Part shown: positions 9,860-19,454 of the stretch, piece by piece | Position numbering within the stretch: the first letter of the stretch is position 1 | Layout: every line of letters begins with the position of its first letter | From: Paraburkholderia azotifigens | GTDB taxonomy: Bacteria > Pseudomonadota > Gammaproteobacteria > Burkholderiales > Burkholderiaceae | DNA: 64,000 bases | Reading direction: 5' to 3' | NCBI RefSeq assembly: GCF_007995085.1 | Contig: NZ_VOQS01000005.1 | Span: 2,480,001-2,544,000 of the forward strand | The notes under the pieces: model-generated | Told to the model about the DNA's origin: nothing | The model's database searches: none | Seen by the model: only the letters and a program-made list of their open reading frames with translations | Translations under genes and position numbers: made by a program

Positions 9860-11002
9860 ATGCCTGAGAACATGCCGACTAATTTCACCACGTTGCTTGA
9901 ACCTATCACGGAAGCCTTGCCGTGCGGCGAAGACCTGCTGTTCTCGGCGGAATTCGATGCGATCCAGCACGCCCGCCGCTTCGACGATGCCTCGCTGGAT
10001 CAGGGCGAATGGGTGACGGAGATCAAGGAAGCCGACTGGTCTTTCGTCATCGAGCAATGCACGACGCTGCTGAAAACGCAGACCAAGGATCTGCGGCTCG
10101 CCGCCTGGCTCACCGAGGCGCTCGCGATCGAAGAGGGCGCAGTCGGGTTGACGCAAGGCTATTCGCTGCTGGCGGGCTTGTGCGAACGCTATTGGGAGAG
10201 CGTGCATCCCCTCGTCGATGGCGACGATGCGGAGTACCGGCTCGGCAATATCGGCTGGCTGGTGGTGCGCACGGCGGAGTTGCTGCGCGCGCTGCCCGTC
10301 ACGCAGGCACCGGGCAGTTCGTTCAGCACGCTCGATTGGGACGTGGCCACGCATGTCGCGCAGGCGGTCAGGCGCGACCCCGAGCATGCGGACGATATTG
10401 CGCGCGGCAAGCCGTCGAACGAACAGATCGAGATGTCCAAACGTTCGACGCAGCCCGCGTTCTACACGGTTCTGCTTGCCGATCTGCGCGCATTCGAAGC
10501 GGCGATGCGTTCGCTCGAAAGCGAACTGGAGCGTCACGCGGGCGACGCCGCGCCGAGTTTCCGCCAGGCGAAGGAGGCCTACGAAGCCGTGTATCGGCTT
10601 GCCGAACGCTTCGCCAAAGACGTCGGTGCGAATACAGCGAGTACACGGTCGCCCGCCGCCGAACCGCAAGAACAACAACCCTCTGCCGAAGAACGCAGCG
10701 AGCCTTCGTTCAGGACGCCGCCGCAGCTCGAGGAGCCGCCGTTGCCCATGCCGACTACGACCGTGTCCAATCTGACGCCAGGCGTCATTCAAACCCGCGC
10801 ACAGGCCGTTGCGCAACTGCGTGCCGTCGCGCGCTTCTTTCGACATACGGAACCGCACAGCCCCGCCGCCTATCTCGCGGACAAGGCTGCCGAATGGGCC
10901 GACATGCCGCTGCACCAGTGGCTTGCGACCGTCGTCAAGGACGACGGCTCGCTTGCGCATATCCGCGAAATGCTGGGCGTGAAGCCCGACGAGAACAGCT
11001 AG
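9860..11002 (+). CDS. tssA: Type VI secretion system protein TssA
   Basis: TssA helps prime baseplate and sheath assembly. The 380-residue product carries an ImpA_N-type N-terminal domain (ITEALPCGEDLLFSAEFDAIQHARRFDD, WSFVIEQCTTLLKTQTKDLRLAAWLTEAL) and a Pro/Glu-rich linker near 270-310, then a short C-terminal helical domain. The ATG at 9860 starts one base after the tssH stop; an ATG at 9872 is an alternative giving a protein four residues shorter. It is the last gene of the plus-strand operon and faces the convergent ompA gene, with a hairpin between them. Confidence 0.93.
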   Translation: MPENMPTNFTTLLEPITEALPCGEDLLFSAEFDAIQHARRFDDASLDQGEWVTEIKEADWSFVIEQCTTLLKTQTKDLRLAAWLTEALAIEEGAVGLTQGYSLLAGLCERYWESVHPLVDGDDAEYRLGNIGWLVVRTAELLRALPVTQAPGSSFSTLDWDVATHVAQAVRRDPEHADDIARGKPSNEQIEMSKRSTQPAFYTVLLADLRAFEAAMRSLESELERHAGDAAPSFRQAKEAYEAVYRLAERFAKDVGANTASTRSPAAEPQEQQPSAEERSEPSFRTPPQLEEPPLPMPTTTVSNLTPGVIQTRAQAVAQLRAVARFFRHTEPHSPAAYLADKAAEWADMPLHQWLATVVKDDGSLAHIREMLGVKPDENS

Positions 11003-11013
11003 AAACCCGACGC

Positions 11014-11037
11014 GCGCGCTGCCAGCAAACAGCGCGC
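11014..11037. terminator. Hairpin between convergent T6SS operons
   Basis: A perfect 8-bp stem GCGCGCTG/CAGCGCGC with an 8-base loop lies in the 41-base gap between the convergent tssA and ompA genes. There is no T-run, so termination would be weak or need another factor, but the position between converging genes fits a shared bidirectional terminator. Confidence 0.45.
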
Positions 11038-11043
11038 ATGGGA

Positions 11044-11988
11044 TCAGGAACCCGCGCGGAATTCGATGCGCCGGTTGCGCGCACGGCCATCGGCCGTATC
11101 GTTCGTCGCGATCGGCTGATCGGGTCCGACACCGAGCGTCGACAGCTGTTGAGGCGAAAGGCCTTTCGCCACGAGGTAACCTTTCACGGCATCCGCGCGC
11201 GCCTGGCTCAGCGCGATATTCGACGTGCGATTGCCCGACGTATCCGTGTGTCCGATGATGGCGACCTGCCTGGTCGTCATCTTTGTGAGTACGGACGCCA
11301 TCTGATCGAGAATCGCGCGGCCCTGCGGCGTCAACGTCGCGCTGCCCGTTTCGAATTCGATCGTGCGATTGGCGAGCGTCTGATCGAGCAGACCCTGTTC
11401 GGACGCGCTGACCCGCAACGCGTTTCTGATCGTATAGGTCGGGTTCAGCGCGTTCGCCATATCGCTGGCCAGCTGCTGGCGCTGCGCTTCATTGCGCACT
11501 TCGCCCTTCACTTCGATCGACGTGCCGTCGATCTTCAACTGCCCCTTGCTGATCTGCTTGAGTTCCGGGCCGATCAGCTTCTGCACGTTCGTGCTCCAGT
11601 TCGGCGGCGTCGCTACATCGCCAATCTCGATCTGATCGACGACATTCGCCGCGCCATACGTGTCGCGCAAACGCGCGAGCACGGCGGCCTTGGTCGCTTC
11701 GTCGGGCAGCTTGCCGCCCACCACCACCTGGCCCGGCGTTGCGTTCGCGGCAGGCGGCGCTGACGTGACGGCGCCCGTTGCAGCAGGCGCCGACGCGTTG
11801 GACAGAGAAGCGGGCACAGAAGCGGGCACAGAAGCGGGCGCGCCCAGCACCGTCGTACGGATCCTGTTGCCGCTGTTATCGACAGGCGTGACGTTCGTGG
11901 GGCCCGCGTTGTCTGCAAACGCCGTGATGCTGACCGACGCGGCGAGCAGTGCCGCGCCGAGCAGAGGAAGCTTCAATTGCATCGTCAT
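11044..11988 (-). CDS. OmpA-family T6SS-associated peptidoglycan-binding protein
   Basis: The 314-residue protein starts with a signal peptide (MTMQLKLPLLGAALLAASVS..AFA). It then has two BON-like modules around residues 80-200 and a C-terminal OmpA-like domain (HTDTSGNRTSNIALSQARADA; final RARNRRIEFRAG) that binds peptidoglycan in the periplasm. TagL-type OmpA proteins anchor the T6SS membrane complex to the wall; here the domain is in a separate exported protein. A 12-bp in-frame tandem repeat encodes repeated PASV units near residue 55. The start at 11988 follows the tagF stop by 4 bases, so the two are probably co-transcribed in the tssM-tagF-ompA operon. Confidence 0.9.
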   Translation of the reverse strand: MTMQLKLPLLGAALLAASVSITAFADNAGPTNVTPVDNSGNRIRTTVLGAPASVPASVPASLSNASAPAATGAVTSAPPAANATPGQVVVGGKLPDEATKAAVLARLRDTYGAANVVDQIEIGDVATPPNWSTNVQKLIGPELKQISKGQLKIDGTSIEVKGEVRNEAQRQQLASDMANALNPTYTIRNALRVSASEQGLLDQTLANRTIEFETGSATLTPQGRAILDQMASVLTKMTTRQVAIIGHTDTSGNRTSNIALSQARADAVKGYLVAKGLSPQQLSTLGVGPDQPIATNDTADGRARNRRIEFRAGS

Positions 11989-11992
11989 GGTC

Positions 11993-12982
11993 TTACGCTC
12001 CTGCAAACGCTTCGCGGAACGTGTCGATGCTGACGCGTAGCGACAGTTGCGGTTGATCGAGGTAACTGACGAGCTTGCTGATGCCATGATCGTTGTGTGC
12101 GTGTTCGTCGATCCATTCGGGATCGTCGATATCGATGTTGTGCTGCGCGTACGCTTGCGGATCGACGACACTGTGCAGCGTTTTCGCTGATGCGCCGTTG
12201 AAGCCGATCACGAGACGTTCGCGTTGCGCGATCGTGCCGATGAAAATGGCCAGTTCGAAGTCGGCATGCGCGACGAAGGGTGCGATCAGTTCGAGCCAGA
12301 AGGCCGCGACGAGCGTGCGATAGAACGGGTCGTTCGGCAACGGCAACGTGAGACCGCGTTCGAGATGCGATGTTCCGCTCGTCATCACAGGGCGCAGCAA
12401 CGAACCGAGCGCGAGCATCGCGCCGCGCAGCCGCACGGGATGCCCGTTCGCGAGCAGCATCTGTTCGAGACCCGACAGCGTCTGATGCTCGACGAAATCG
12501 TTGAACGTGCCGTCGTGCGGATTGCCGGGTCCGGCAATTTCGATGGGCACCTGCGTTTCCCCGAGCGCCTGCAACGCGCCCGCCGGTTCCGTCGAATCGA
12601 GCAGCGGCTTCATCTGTGCGGCGACGCGCGACCACAAACGCGCAAAGGCGAGCGGACTGCGCGCGAAGAACGCGAGCGGCCGGTCCACTTCGAGCGCGGT
12701 CGCGACGAGAAACGGAAAGCGGCGCGCCGACTGATCCTGGCTCGCGACCATATGCCCCGCAATCGCCAGCTTGCTGCGCGAGCCGAGAAACGCGAAGTGC
12801 ATCGGCTTCGCGCTTTCGTAGACGATTTTCCAGCGCGGATCTTCGGCGAGCAGTTCCATTGCCTGCGCGATCCAGCGGTCGAGCGTTTGCAGCAGTTGCG
12901 GATTGTGCGCGCTCTTCACGAAGTCGCCGCGCGACGGAATCTTGCCGAAGTAGGCGATTTGCGCCTGCACGGTCTGGCTCAT
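11993..12982 (-). CDS. tagF: Type VI secretion-associated protein TagF
   Basis: TagF (329 residues) is a cytoplasmic protein which in Pseudomonas represses T6SS assembly post-translationally. The family signature IAYFGKIPSRGDFVKS lies at residues about 9-24, followed by the DUF2094 domain with FPFLVATALEV and ending DQPQLSLRVSIDTFREAF. The start codon overlaps the tssM stop as ATGA (12979-12982), showing translational coupling. Confidence 0.94.
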   Translation of the reverse strand: MSQTVQAQIAYFGKIPSRGDFVKSAHNPQLLQTLDRWIAQAMELLAEDPRWKIVYESAKPMHFAFLGSRSKLAIAGHMVASQDQSARRFPFLVATALEVDRPLAFFARSPLAFARLWSRVAAQMKPLLDSTEPAGALQALGETQVPIEIAGPGNPHDGTFNDFVEHQTLSGLEQMLLANGHPVRLRGAMLALGSLLRPVMTSGTSHLERGLTLPLPNDPFYRTLVAAFWLELIAPFVAHADFELAIFIGTIAQRERLVIGFNGASAKTLHSVVDPQAYAQHNIDIDDPEWIDEHAHNDHGISKLVSYLDQPQLSLRVSIDTFREAFAGA

Positions 12983-15900
12983 TGCGCGCTCCCGTTGTTG
13001 TTGGCGGCGACGGCAGCCGTGGCCGTTTGCGACGTGACAGCCGGCGTCGAAGCCGCAGCGGCAGCCGTGCCCGCAGCCGTGCCCACATCGGCGATCGACG
13101 AAGGCAGCTTCAGGCCGCGCAGCGATTGTTGTTGAGGTGCATCGCCGCTGGCCGTTGCCTGCGATGTGCTGATGATGCGCATGCTCACTGCGACGCTCAC
13201 GCTGCCTTGCGTCCATTCGAGATCGAACGTGCCATCCGGACGGCGCTTGCGCTGCGCCGAGTTGATGAGTTTCTCGAGACCGTAGCGGCCCGGTTCGTTG
13301 ACGAGCTGGATCGTCCGGCCGTCGAAGGTCGTTGCCGACAGCGTTGCGCCAGGCGAGCCCGACGGATTCGGCCACACGAAGTTCGTCCATTGCGGTGGCG
13401 TGTTGCGATAGCGCAGCTGCTGGCCGTCGATGGCAATCGTGTACTCGGTCGTGCCGCTGCTCGGCTGCGGCAGGATCTGGAACACGGTCTGCGGTTCGGA
13501 CGAAGCCTGTGCGCCACCCGCTGCGCCGCCTGCAAGCGGCGCGACCCAGCGCGCGAAGCCGTTCGTGAAGTCCGGCGTCAGCGCGAGGCCCATATCGCCC
13601 CACGTGCGGGCCGTGAGCGTGTCGCCGCGGCGCACCGCGAGCGGTCCGAGCGTGGAGCCGACGAACTTCGCGACGGCGCCATCCGGTCCGAAGATCTGCG
13701 CGATTTCGCTTGCGCCCGCTTCGACCTTCGCGTCGCCCGCGAACGGATACTTGCTGGCGAGCGACGCCTGGAACGGCTGATACACCTGCGCGTTCCACAC
13801 CTTGTTGACTTCGGCGCTGGCGGGCTGGATCACGACGGCATACGCCTGCATCAGCGGACGCACGAGCAGCGGACGCAGGGCTTTGCGCTGCGCGTCCGTG
13901 AGGCCCGTGAGCATCTGTTCGTCGACGTACTTGAGCGAATCGGCGAGTTCGGAGCCGTTGCCGTCGAGCGTCTGCTGCATCAGCTGACGCGCGCCCGGTC
14001 CCGGATCGCCCTGATTCTTCAGCACGTTGAAGCGCGTGCGCACCTTCGACAGCGAGTCCATATAGCCGCGCAGCAGCGACACGTCGCCATTCTTTACGAC
14101 GATGCGCGCGAGCCCCGCGAAGTCCGCGCCGACGGGGCCCATCGGCAGATCGACGGGCTTGCCGTTGATGTCGATGTTCGCATTCACCTGCGATGCCGGC
14201 GTGCGCGAGAACCACTGCTTGACCCAGTTCACGACGCCGCCTTGCGCGCTCTTCAATGCGACGTTCGCGAGCGACGGGTTGTCCCACGAGGTCTGTTCGT
14301 ACGCGGTTTCGAGCACTTTGCGGATCGGCGAATCTTGCGGATCGCCGAGACGGTTCATCGCATCTACGGCCTGATTGAAATTGCCGAAGCTCTGCACCGC
14401 GATGCCTTGCATGAATTTCTGCCAGTGCTGCGCATACTCGGTCTTGTACATGCCGACGAGCGCCTTCTGGATCTGCTCGGGGCTGCCTTCGAGCGTGAGA
14501 TCGTCGCGTGCGGAAGTGTTGAGCACCCAGTCCTTCGCTTGCAGTTCTTTGGTCGCGGCATCGCGGATCGCGGGCTGCACGTACTGGAACCACGCATCGC
14601 GCGTGAAGGTGCCGGGAATCGCATAGCTGCCCGCGATCACGCCCGCGTTGTTGTCGCCGACGATACGCGCGATCGTCATCGGCGCAAAGCGCGTCGACGC
14701 GCGTGCCTTGATCTCTTCGTACACGCGCTGACGTGCGGGCATGCCGCGCACGACGCGGCGCAGGTTGTCGCGTGTCTGATCGACGAGCGACAGATTCGCG
14801 TCGATCATCGGCCAGTCGTCGTCGCTGACGCGCGACAGGTAGAACGTGATCATTCGCTCGGCGCTCTTGATCATCTCGTCGCGTGGCATGTTGCCGCGAT
14901 TCTGTTCGAGCCAGCCGCGCCAGAAGCGTGCAACCTGGTCCGTCAGGTGCGCGGTTTCGACGTGACGCTTGTCGGACAGCATCAGGTAGGTCTTCAAGGC
15001 GTTATATGCGTCCTCGACATTGGTCGGCGATGCATCGCTATAGAGGCCGCCCTGGGCCGCCGGGGTCATCGCCGTGTGCGCGGAAACAGGGATCGCGCCG
15101 GAGTCGGGCGCGTGCGTCATCGGCGCGAGCTGGTCGGGGTGCGCGTCGACGTCCTTGAGGAACGACGCGAGGCTCTGCGAAACGGGCGTCAGCATGATCT
15201 GCCTGATGCCGTTGTAGTACTCGGTCAACAGCCGCTGTTCGAGACGGTCGCCCTGATATAGACCCAGCGACACCGACAGCGGCCGCTCGCGGCGGAATTG
15301 TTCGAGTTGCTCGATGCGGTCTTCGAGCACGTCCATCGCTTGCAGGCGCGATTGCAGGTCGTTGCGGCCCTGCTGCATGCGCACGACGTTATCGAGGTCG
15401 GCCTGCACGTTGGCGGCGAGCTGCTGGTTGCCGATCGTCGACCACGTCCAGCCGCCCAGCGCGAGCGCGAGAATCACGACGAAGCCGAAGAACGTCGCGA
15501 CACGCAAACGCGCCTTGGCGGGACTCGCGAATTGCCGCACCGTCTGACGGTCCGCGAAAATGACCTTCGAAAACAGATCGCGCAGGAAGAAGCCGTTCTT
15601 CGAGAACGCGCTTTGTGGCTTCGGCAACGCGTCCGAACTGAGGCCGAAGCGATTCGCGATGCGCTGCGCAGCGGCGCTGTTCGTTTCGCCTTCCTGCAAT
15701 GCGCTGGTGAAATAGAAGCCGCGAAAGATCGGCTTGTACTGGAAGGGGTTGTTCTCGAACAGGGTGGCAATGAAGGCGCGCAGCGACGGCTTGATCGTCG
15801 AGAATTCGAGCGGGAAGCTCAGCTGGCCCGGCGAGAGCCGGTTGCCGCGGCTGATGGACAGTTGCGCGACGCTGATCTCTTTGAGCCCTTCGTAGAGGTC

Positions 15901-16836
15901 TTCGAAATGCTGATCGAAAAGCGCAACCACGTCGCGCTTCTCATCGGGCTGATAGGGCAGGGTAGCGCCCCACACGCGGTCGTATTCGTGACGCTCGTTG
16001 CCGCTGAAGAATTCCGTGAAGCCCGTGATCAGGTCGGCCTTCGTGAACATCACGTACACGGGCGCGAACACTTCGAGTTTTTCGGTCAGTTCCTGCACGC
16101 GTTGGCGCAGGTTCTTCGCGAGATTGATCGCGAACTCCGGCTTGCTGCCCGTCAGTTCCGCAATGCTCGCTGTGACGATGATCCCGTTGATGGGCGCTTT
16201 CGGACGAAAACGTTTGAGCAGGCCGAGAAAGCCGAGCCATTCGGTGCGGTCTTCTTCATGGACCGAATAGCGGCCCGCCGTGTCGAGCAGAATGCCTTCC
16301 GTCGTGAAGAACCAGTCGCAGTTGCGCGTGCCGCCGATTCCATGCACGACGGCGTCGTTCTTGTCCGCAAACGGAAATTGCAGGCCCGAGTTGAGCACAG
16401 CGCTGCTCTTGCCTGCGGCCGGGTTGCCGATCACGATGTACCAGGGCAGTTCGTAGAGTGCGGAGCCGCCCGACGTCTGGCCGATCTTCGATGTCTTGAT
16501 GGTCTTCACGGCATCGACGAGACGCGTGCGCAGCACGTCGAGATCCGCCTGACGCGTGGGCGCGGCGGGGGTAGACGCGGTAACGGCCGCATCGTTGCCG
16601 ACCTGCGCCTGCTGTTCGAGCATCTCGCCGAGCTTGCTGTTCGCGCGGCGAATGCGGATGCGTTTGACAATCCATGCGACGATCAGTAACGCGACCAGCA
16701 AGCCGACCGCAATGGCCGGCCAAACGGGATCGATCTGGAAGAAGTCTGCGGCGACGAACAGTACGGCCGCGAGCGCGAGCACGCCGACCATGGTCAGTGT
16801 GCGTCGGGAGGTCAACCCGTTGAGGAAGCGTTGCAT
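12979..16836 (-). CDS. tssM: Type VI secretion membrane complex protein TssM (IcmF)
   Basis: TssM is the inner-membrane core of the T6SS channel. The 1285-residue protein has two N-terminal membrane helices (about 14-33 and 39-58), a cytoplasmic GTPase-like domain with an intact Walker A GNPAAGKS (137-144), and a third membrane helix near 455 (FFGFVVILALALGGW). A large periplasmic part follows, with the IcmF-related and C-terminal beta domains expected to contact TssJ. The Ala/Thr-rich tail (about 1245-1285) is low complexity. It is the first gene of the minus-strand operon that meets the plus-strand operon head-on at 11.0 kb. Confidence 0.96.
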   Translation of the reverse strand: MQRFLNGLTSRRTLTMVGVLALAAVLFVAADFFQIDPVWPAIAVGLLVALLIVAWIVKRIRIRRANSKLGEMLEQQAQVGNDAAVTASTPAAPTRQADLDVLRTRLVDAVKTIKTSKIGQTSGGSALYELPWYIVIGNPAAGKSSAVLNSGLQFPFADKNDAVVHGIGGTRNCDWFFTTEGILLDTAGRYSVHEEDRTEWLGFLGLLKRFRPKAPINGIIVTASIAELTGSKPEFAINLAKNLRQRVQELTEKLEVFAPVYVMFTKADLITGFTEFFSGNERHEYDRVWGATLPYQPDEKRDVVALFDQHFEDLYEGLKEISVAQLSISRGNRLSPGQLSFPLEFSTIKPSLRAFIATLFENNPFQYKPIFRGFYFTSALQEGETNSAAAQRIANRFGLSSDALPKPQSAFSKNGFFLRDLFSKVIFADRQTVRQFASPAKARLRVATFFGFVVILALALGGWTWSTIGNQQLAANVQADLDNVVRMQQGRNDLQSRLQAMDVLEDRIEQLEQFRRERPLSVSLGLYQGDRLEQRLLTEYYNGIRQIMLTPVSQSLASFLKDVDAHPDQLAPMTHAPDSGAIPVSAHTAMTPAAQGGLYSDASPTNVEDAYNALKTYLMLSDKRHVETAHLTDQVARFWRGWLEQNRGNMPRDEMIKSAERMITFYLSRVSDDDWPMIDANLSLVDQTRDNLRRVVRGMPARQRVYEEIKARASTRFAPMTIARIVGDNNAGVIAGSYAIPGTFTRDAWFQYVQPAIRDAATKELQAKDWVLNTSARDDLTLEGSPEQIQKALVGMYKTEYAQHWQKFMQGIAVQSFGNFNQAVDAMNRLGDPQDSPIRKVLETAYEQTSWDNPSLANVALKSAQGGVVNWVKQWFSRTPASQVNANIDINGKPVDLPMGPVGADFAGLARIVVKNGDVSLLRGYMDSLSKVRTRFNVLKNQGDPGPGARQLMQQTLDGNGSELADSLKYVDEQMLTGLTDAQRKALRPLLVRPLMQAYAVVIQPASAEVNKVWNAQVYQPFQASLASKYPFAGDAKVEAGASEIAQIFGPDGAVAKFVGSTLGPLAVRRGDTLTARTWGDMGLALTPDFTNGFARWVAPLAGGAAGGAQASSEPQTVFQILPQPSSGTTEYTIAIDGQQLRYRNTPPQWTNFVWPNPSGSPGATLSATTFDGRTIQLVNEPGRYGLEKLINSAQRKRRPDGTFDLEWTQGSVSVAVSMRIISTSQATASGDAPQQQSLRGLKLPSSIADVGTAAGTAAAAASTPAVTSQTATAAVAANNNGSAQ

Positions 16837-17003
16837 AAGCCTGTCAGGTCTTGATGATAGGAATAGCGTGTTAAAGACGTCTAATGCGGCGCAATCAGCT
16901 TTTAACGGTCAATTGACCGGCCGTTTCAATGCGTCATGGATAAAAATTGAATGCCCGTATTTCGCGCGATTCGCGGCGGTCCAAAAGCTGGATTTAACAT
17001 TTA

Positions 17004-17872
17004 TCAATTACGGCCGAGCACGAAACCGGGCTTGTGGTATTCGACGTGTCCAAGATCCATCATTTTCCATCGTCCGCCCCATGTCAGACCCACTTGTTCG
17101 GCGACTTGCCCGTATAGCTGATAGCCGCGCATGGCCCAAGGGTCTTTTTCGGAAATGACGATCTTGCCGTCGCGCAAAAAGGCATTGTCGGCCGCCAGAC
17201 CGTATTGATGATAGCTTTGGAACGCAGCGGCATTTGTGACATTGCTACCCATTTGCGCCAGGCGGTTTTGGCGTTCCGGACTCCGGTAACCTTCCAGTAA
17301 AGCCATTTCGTATCCGTATTGCTCGCGCATGATTTTATAAACGAGCAATAGACGCGTTCGGAAATCCGCATCGAGCAGGTTCCAGTCGCGGCTGGCGTCC
17401 TTGAGCGCCGGCCTGATCTGCTCGACCTCTTGCGTGGCAAAGGCTTCGGGCGGCAACGGCGGAGGCGGCACGAGCTGTTCGCCATTCAGCAATTGGGCGA
17501 TTTTTCGTCCGGTGACCTCGAAATGTCATCGAACTGGAATAACTGTTTGCCGCGCAATGCAATGGCGGCTAATGGCGGCGCCGCAAGAATACCTGCCGTC
17601 GTTAAAATCAGCAAGCGCCGCCGGGCAAGTAAGTTTTGCATATCGGCTAATGCCGTTTGAGACATTTTTGCCGAATAGCTTAATTGTGCTTTCGCCTTCA
17701 ATGCGCTATTCGATGCGTGTTGCATGAAGCGCGCATGAAAACTGGCTATACCGCCGAAAATTGTTAAACGGACAGGCGGTAATAGAGCGATTGCTGCAAT
17801 CAGAACAGCAACGGCGAAATAAGCGAGGAGGGCAACGGCAATCAAAGGAAAGACCCCGGAAATTCTCAGCAA
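17004..17872 (-). pseudogene. M15-family peptidoglycan peptidase (TagX-like), broken by a frameshift
   Basis: Two adjoining minus-strand reading frames make one protein. The upstream part (17486-17872) has two hydrophobic segments (FPLIAVALLAYFAVAVLIAAIALLP and LLILTTAGILAAPPLAAIAL). The downstream part (from 17492) is an M15/VanY-type peptidase with SYHQYGLAADNAF (His and Asp zinc ligands) and LGHVEYH. Just before the upstream stop the other frame reads E-V-T-G-R-K-I-A-Q-L-L-N-G-E with no start codon. Restoring one base near 17519 (TCGAG to TCGGAG) joins both parts into one protein of about 290 residues. Such enzymes cut the cell wall to let the T6SS complex assemble (known for TagX of Acinetobacter). 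The start at 17872 is TTG and uncertain. It could be real loss of function or a sequencing error. Confidence 0.7.
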
Positions 17873-17972
17873 TTGTTTTTTGTAATGCTTGCTCTTAGAA
17901 TCAGGCGTGCCCCGGAAAGGGGCTTTTACACATTACCGTCGCAGATATTAACCAGATTTGAAGAGACAGTGA

Positions 17973-18905
17973 ATGAGTGCGCCTGAATCGAACTCGAAAG
18001 TTCCGCCAAGTCTGCTGTCCGGGCCGGCTAAAGACGGGCAAGCGGGCGGTTCACGCATTCTTGCCAATCTGGAAGGACGCGTCGATCCCTCCGCGAACCC
18101 GAAGCCAAAGCGTTCGCGAACACTGCCCTTGGCGATCGCGGCACTGGTGATCGTGGCAGGCAGCGTCGGTGCTTATCAGATGCAGCATCGTTCTGCCCGT
18201 ACGGACACGCAGAAAGAGGCGGCGAATGGCGCATCGACTGTCATTACGTCGAGCGTGAAGCTTGCCAGCGGTGTGACGGCAAGCGCGTCTGCTGCATCGG
18301 CTGCGGCACCCGCAACGATCATCGCGGATGACGACGTCAGCAAGGACACGCAACGCGCGCAAGCATCGAACGACGATGGCAGCCGTCTGTCGCGCGCGTT
18401 GGCGGACGGAGCGGGGGCGCCGGATGAAGCGTCGTCGGCGGCTATCGTGTCGAACGCAAAAGCTGATGGCACAACGAAGCCCGCGAGTGCGGCGAGCGCG
18501 AAGCATGTGGAGGCCGCGTCGAAAACGGAGCACGGCAAACACGACAAGCGACAGCTCGCTGAAGAGCGGCACGCGAAGGAAAGCAAAACGGCCGTGGCGT
18601 CGCGCGCGAAAAAGCAGAACAGCAAGCAGGATGCAAAGGACGATTCCGATGCCGATCTGCTGGCGGCACTCGTTGCCCGCACGAAACCGGCTGCCGCCAA
18701 AGGCGATAAACCGGCGGAAGCGCAGGCTGCATCGAAGAAGGTCAGTGCGACAGGCAACTCGACAGCGACGCTCGCCGAACGCATCAACGAATGCGGCCAG
18801 CACGGGTTCTTCGAGGAACAACTGTGCCGCTGGCGCGTTTGCGACGGACACTGGGGTAAAGACCCGCACTGTCCCGCAGCGTCGGCTCAGGCTCGACAAC
18901 CCTGA
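17973..18905 (+). CDS. Uncharacterised single-pass membrane protein beside the T6SS cluster
   Basis: The 310-residue product has a short cytoplasmic start, one membrane helix at about residues 48-64 (LPLAIAALVIVAGSVGAY), and a long Ala/Lys/Ser-rich region (65-255) that is probably disordered and periplasmic. A compact C-terminal tail contains four cysteines (NECGQHGFFEEQLCRWRVCDGHWGKDPHC). The cysteine-rich tail may be disulfide bonded. I do not recognise a family. It is divergent from the broken M15 gene and follows the T6SS cluster, so a link to secretion is plausible but unproven. Confidence 0.65.
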   Translation: MSAPESNSKVPPSLLSGPAKDGQAGGSRILANLEGRVDPSANPKPKRSRTLPLAIAALVIVAGSVGAYQMQHRSARTDTQKEAANGASTVITSSVKLASGVTASASAASAAAPATIIADDDVSKDTQRAQASNDDGSRLSRALADGAGAPDEASSAAIVSNAKADGTTKPASAASAKHVEAASKTEHGKHDKRQLAEERHAKESKTAVASRAKKQNSKQDAKDDSDADLLAALVARTKPAAAKGDKPAEAQAASKKVSATGNSTATLAERINECGQHGFFEEQLCRWRVCDGHWGKDPHCPAASAQARQP

Positions 18906-18958
18906 GCCCGCGGTTTTCGTCGTTCCCGGCGCCCTGAAAGCGGCGTCAGCTTACGCTG

Positions 18959-19225
18959 TCAGAGCCCGTGCGCCTTCCGCAACCGGGCGCCTGTTTCCAG
19001 ACGTTGTCTGGTTGGGCGGACATGAAATGCCGCGGCAACGACGAAGAGAATTCCCGCTACAGGCCACATGTAGATGGCAGCGGCGAAGCCGACCCAACAC
19101 GCATATTCAGGTGGGTAGGCGGCGAGCGCCCATAAAAAGCATGCAACTGGCAACATCAGGATGGACAGAGCCGTCCAGTTAAGAAAAGCTGCGACTGTCG
19201 CTTTCTTGTGCGTTTCAGATTGCAT
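18959..19225 (-). CDS. Small two-helix membrane protein
   Basis: The 88-residue product starts at the ATG at 19225, which has GGAG 7 bases upstream; an in-frame ATG at 19237 lacks a good site. Two membrane helices are evident (VAAFLNWTALSILMLPVACFLW and CWVGFAAAIYMWPVAGILFVVAA), with a basic tail. No family was recognised. It lies downstream of the phospholipase gene on the same strand. Confidence 0.55.
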   Translation of the reverse strand: MQSETHKKATVAAFLNWTALSILMLPVACFLWALAAYPPEYACWVGFAAAIYMWPVAGILFVVAAAFHVRPTRQRLETGARLRKAHGL

Positions 19226-19454
19226 GCCTGGCTCCATTAGGAATGGCACTGAGACATAGCGTCGCACACTCGTCATTTCACGAATACTTGGTAATATCCC
19301 TGACATAGGGCCGTGCTTGGGCGTGCTCGTCAGCAGCTCTGCAGTATCGCTTTGCAACATCATTCGAGCCGTTTCACAACGGCCAGTTCTTTCGCCGTCC
19401 TGCAAACACGACGCTCAACCCGTTACAGCTCGCCACATCGTGCGACTCACCGAC

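Noticed and set aside
12616..15261. Long plus-strand open frame (881 codons) over tagF and tssM
   Set aside because: Arg/Ala-rich antisense shadow; tagF and tssM on the minus strand have family motifs and overlapping starts.
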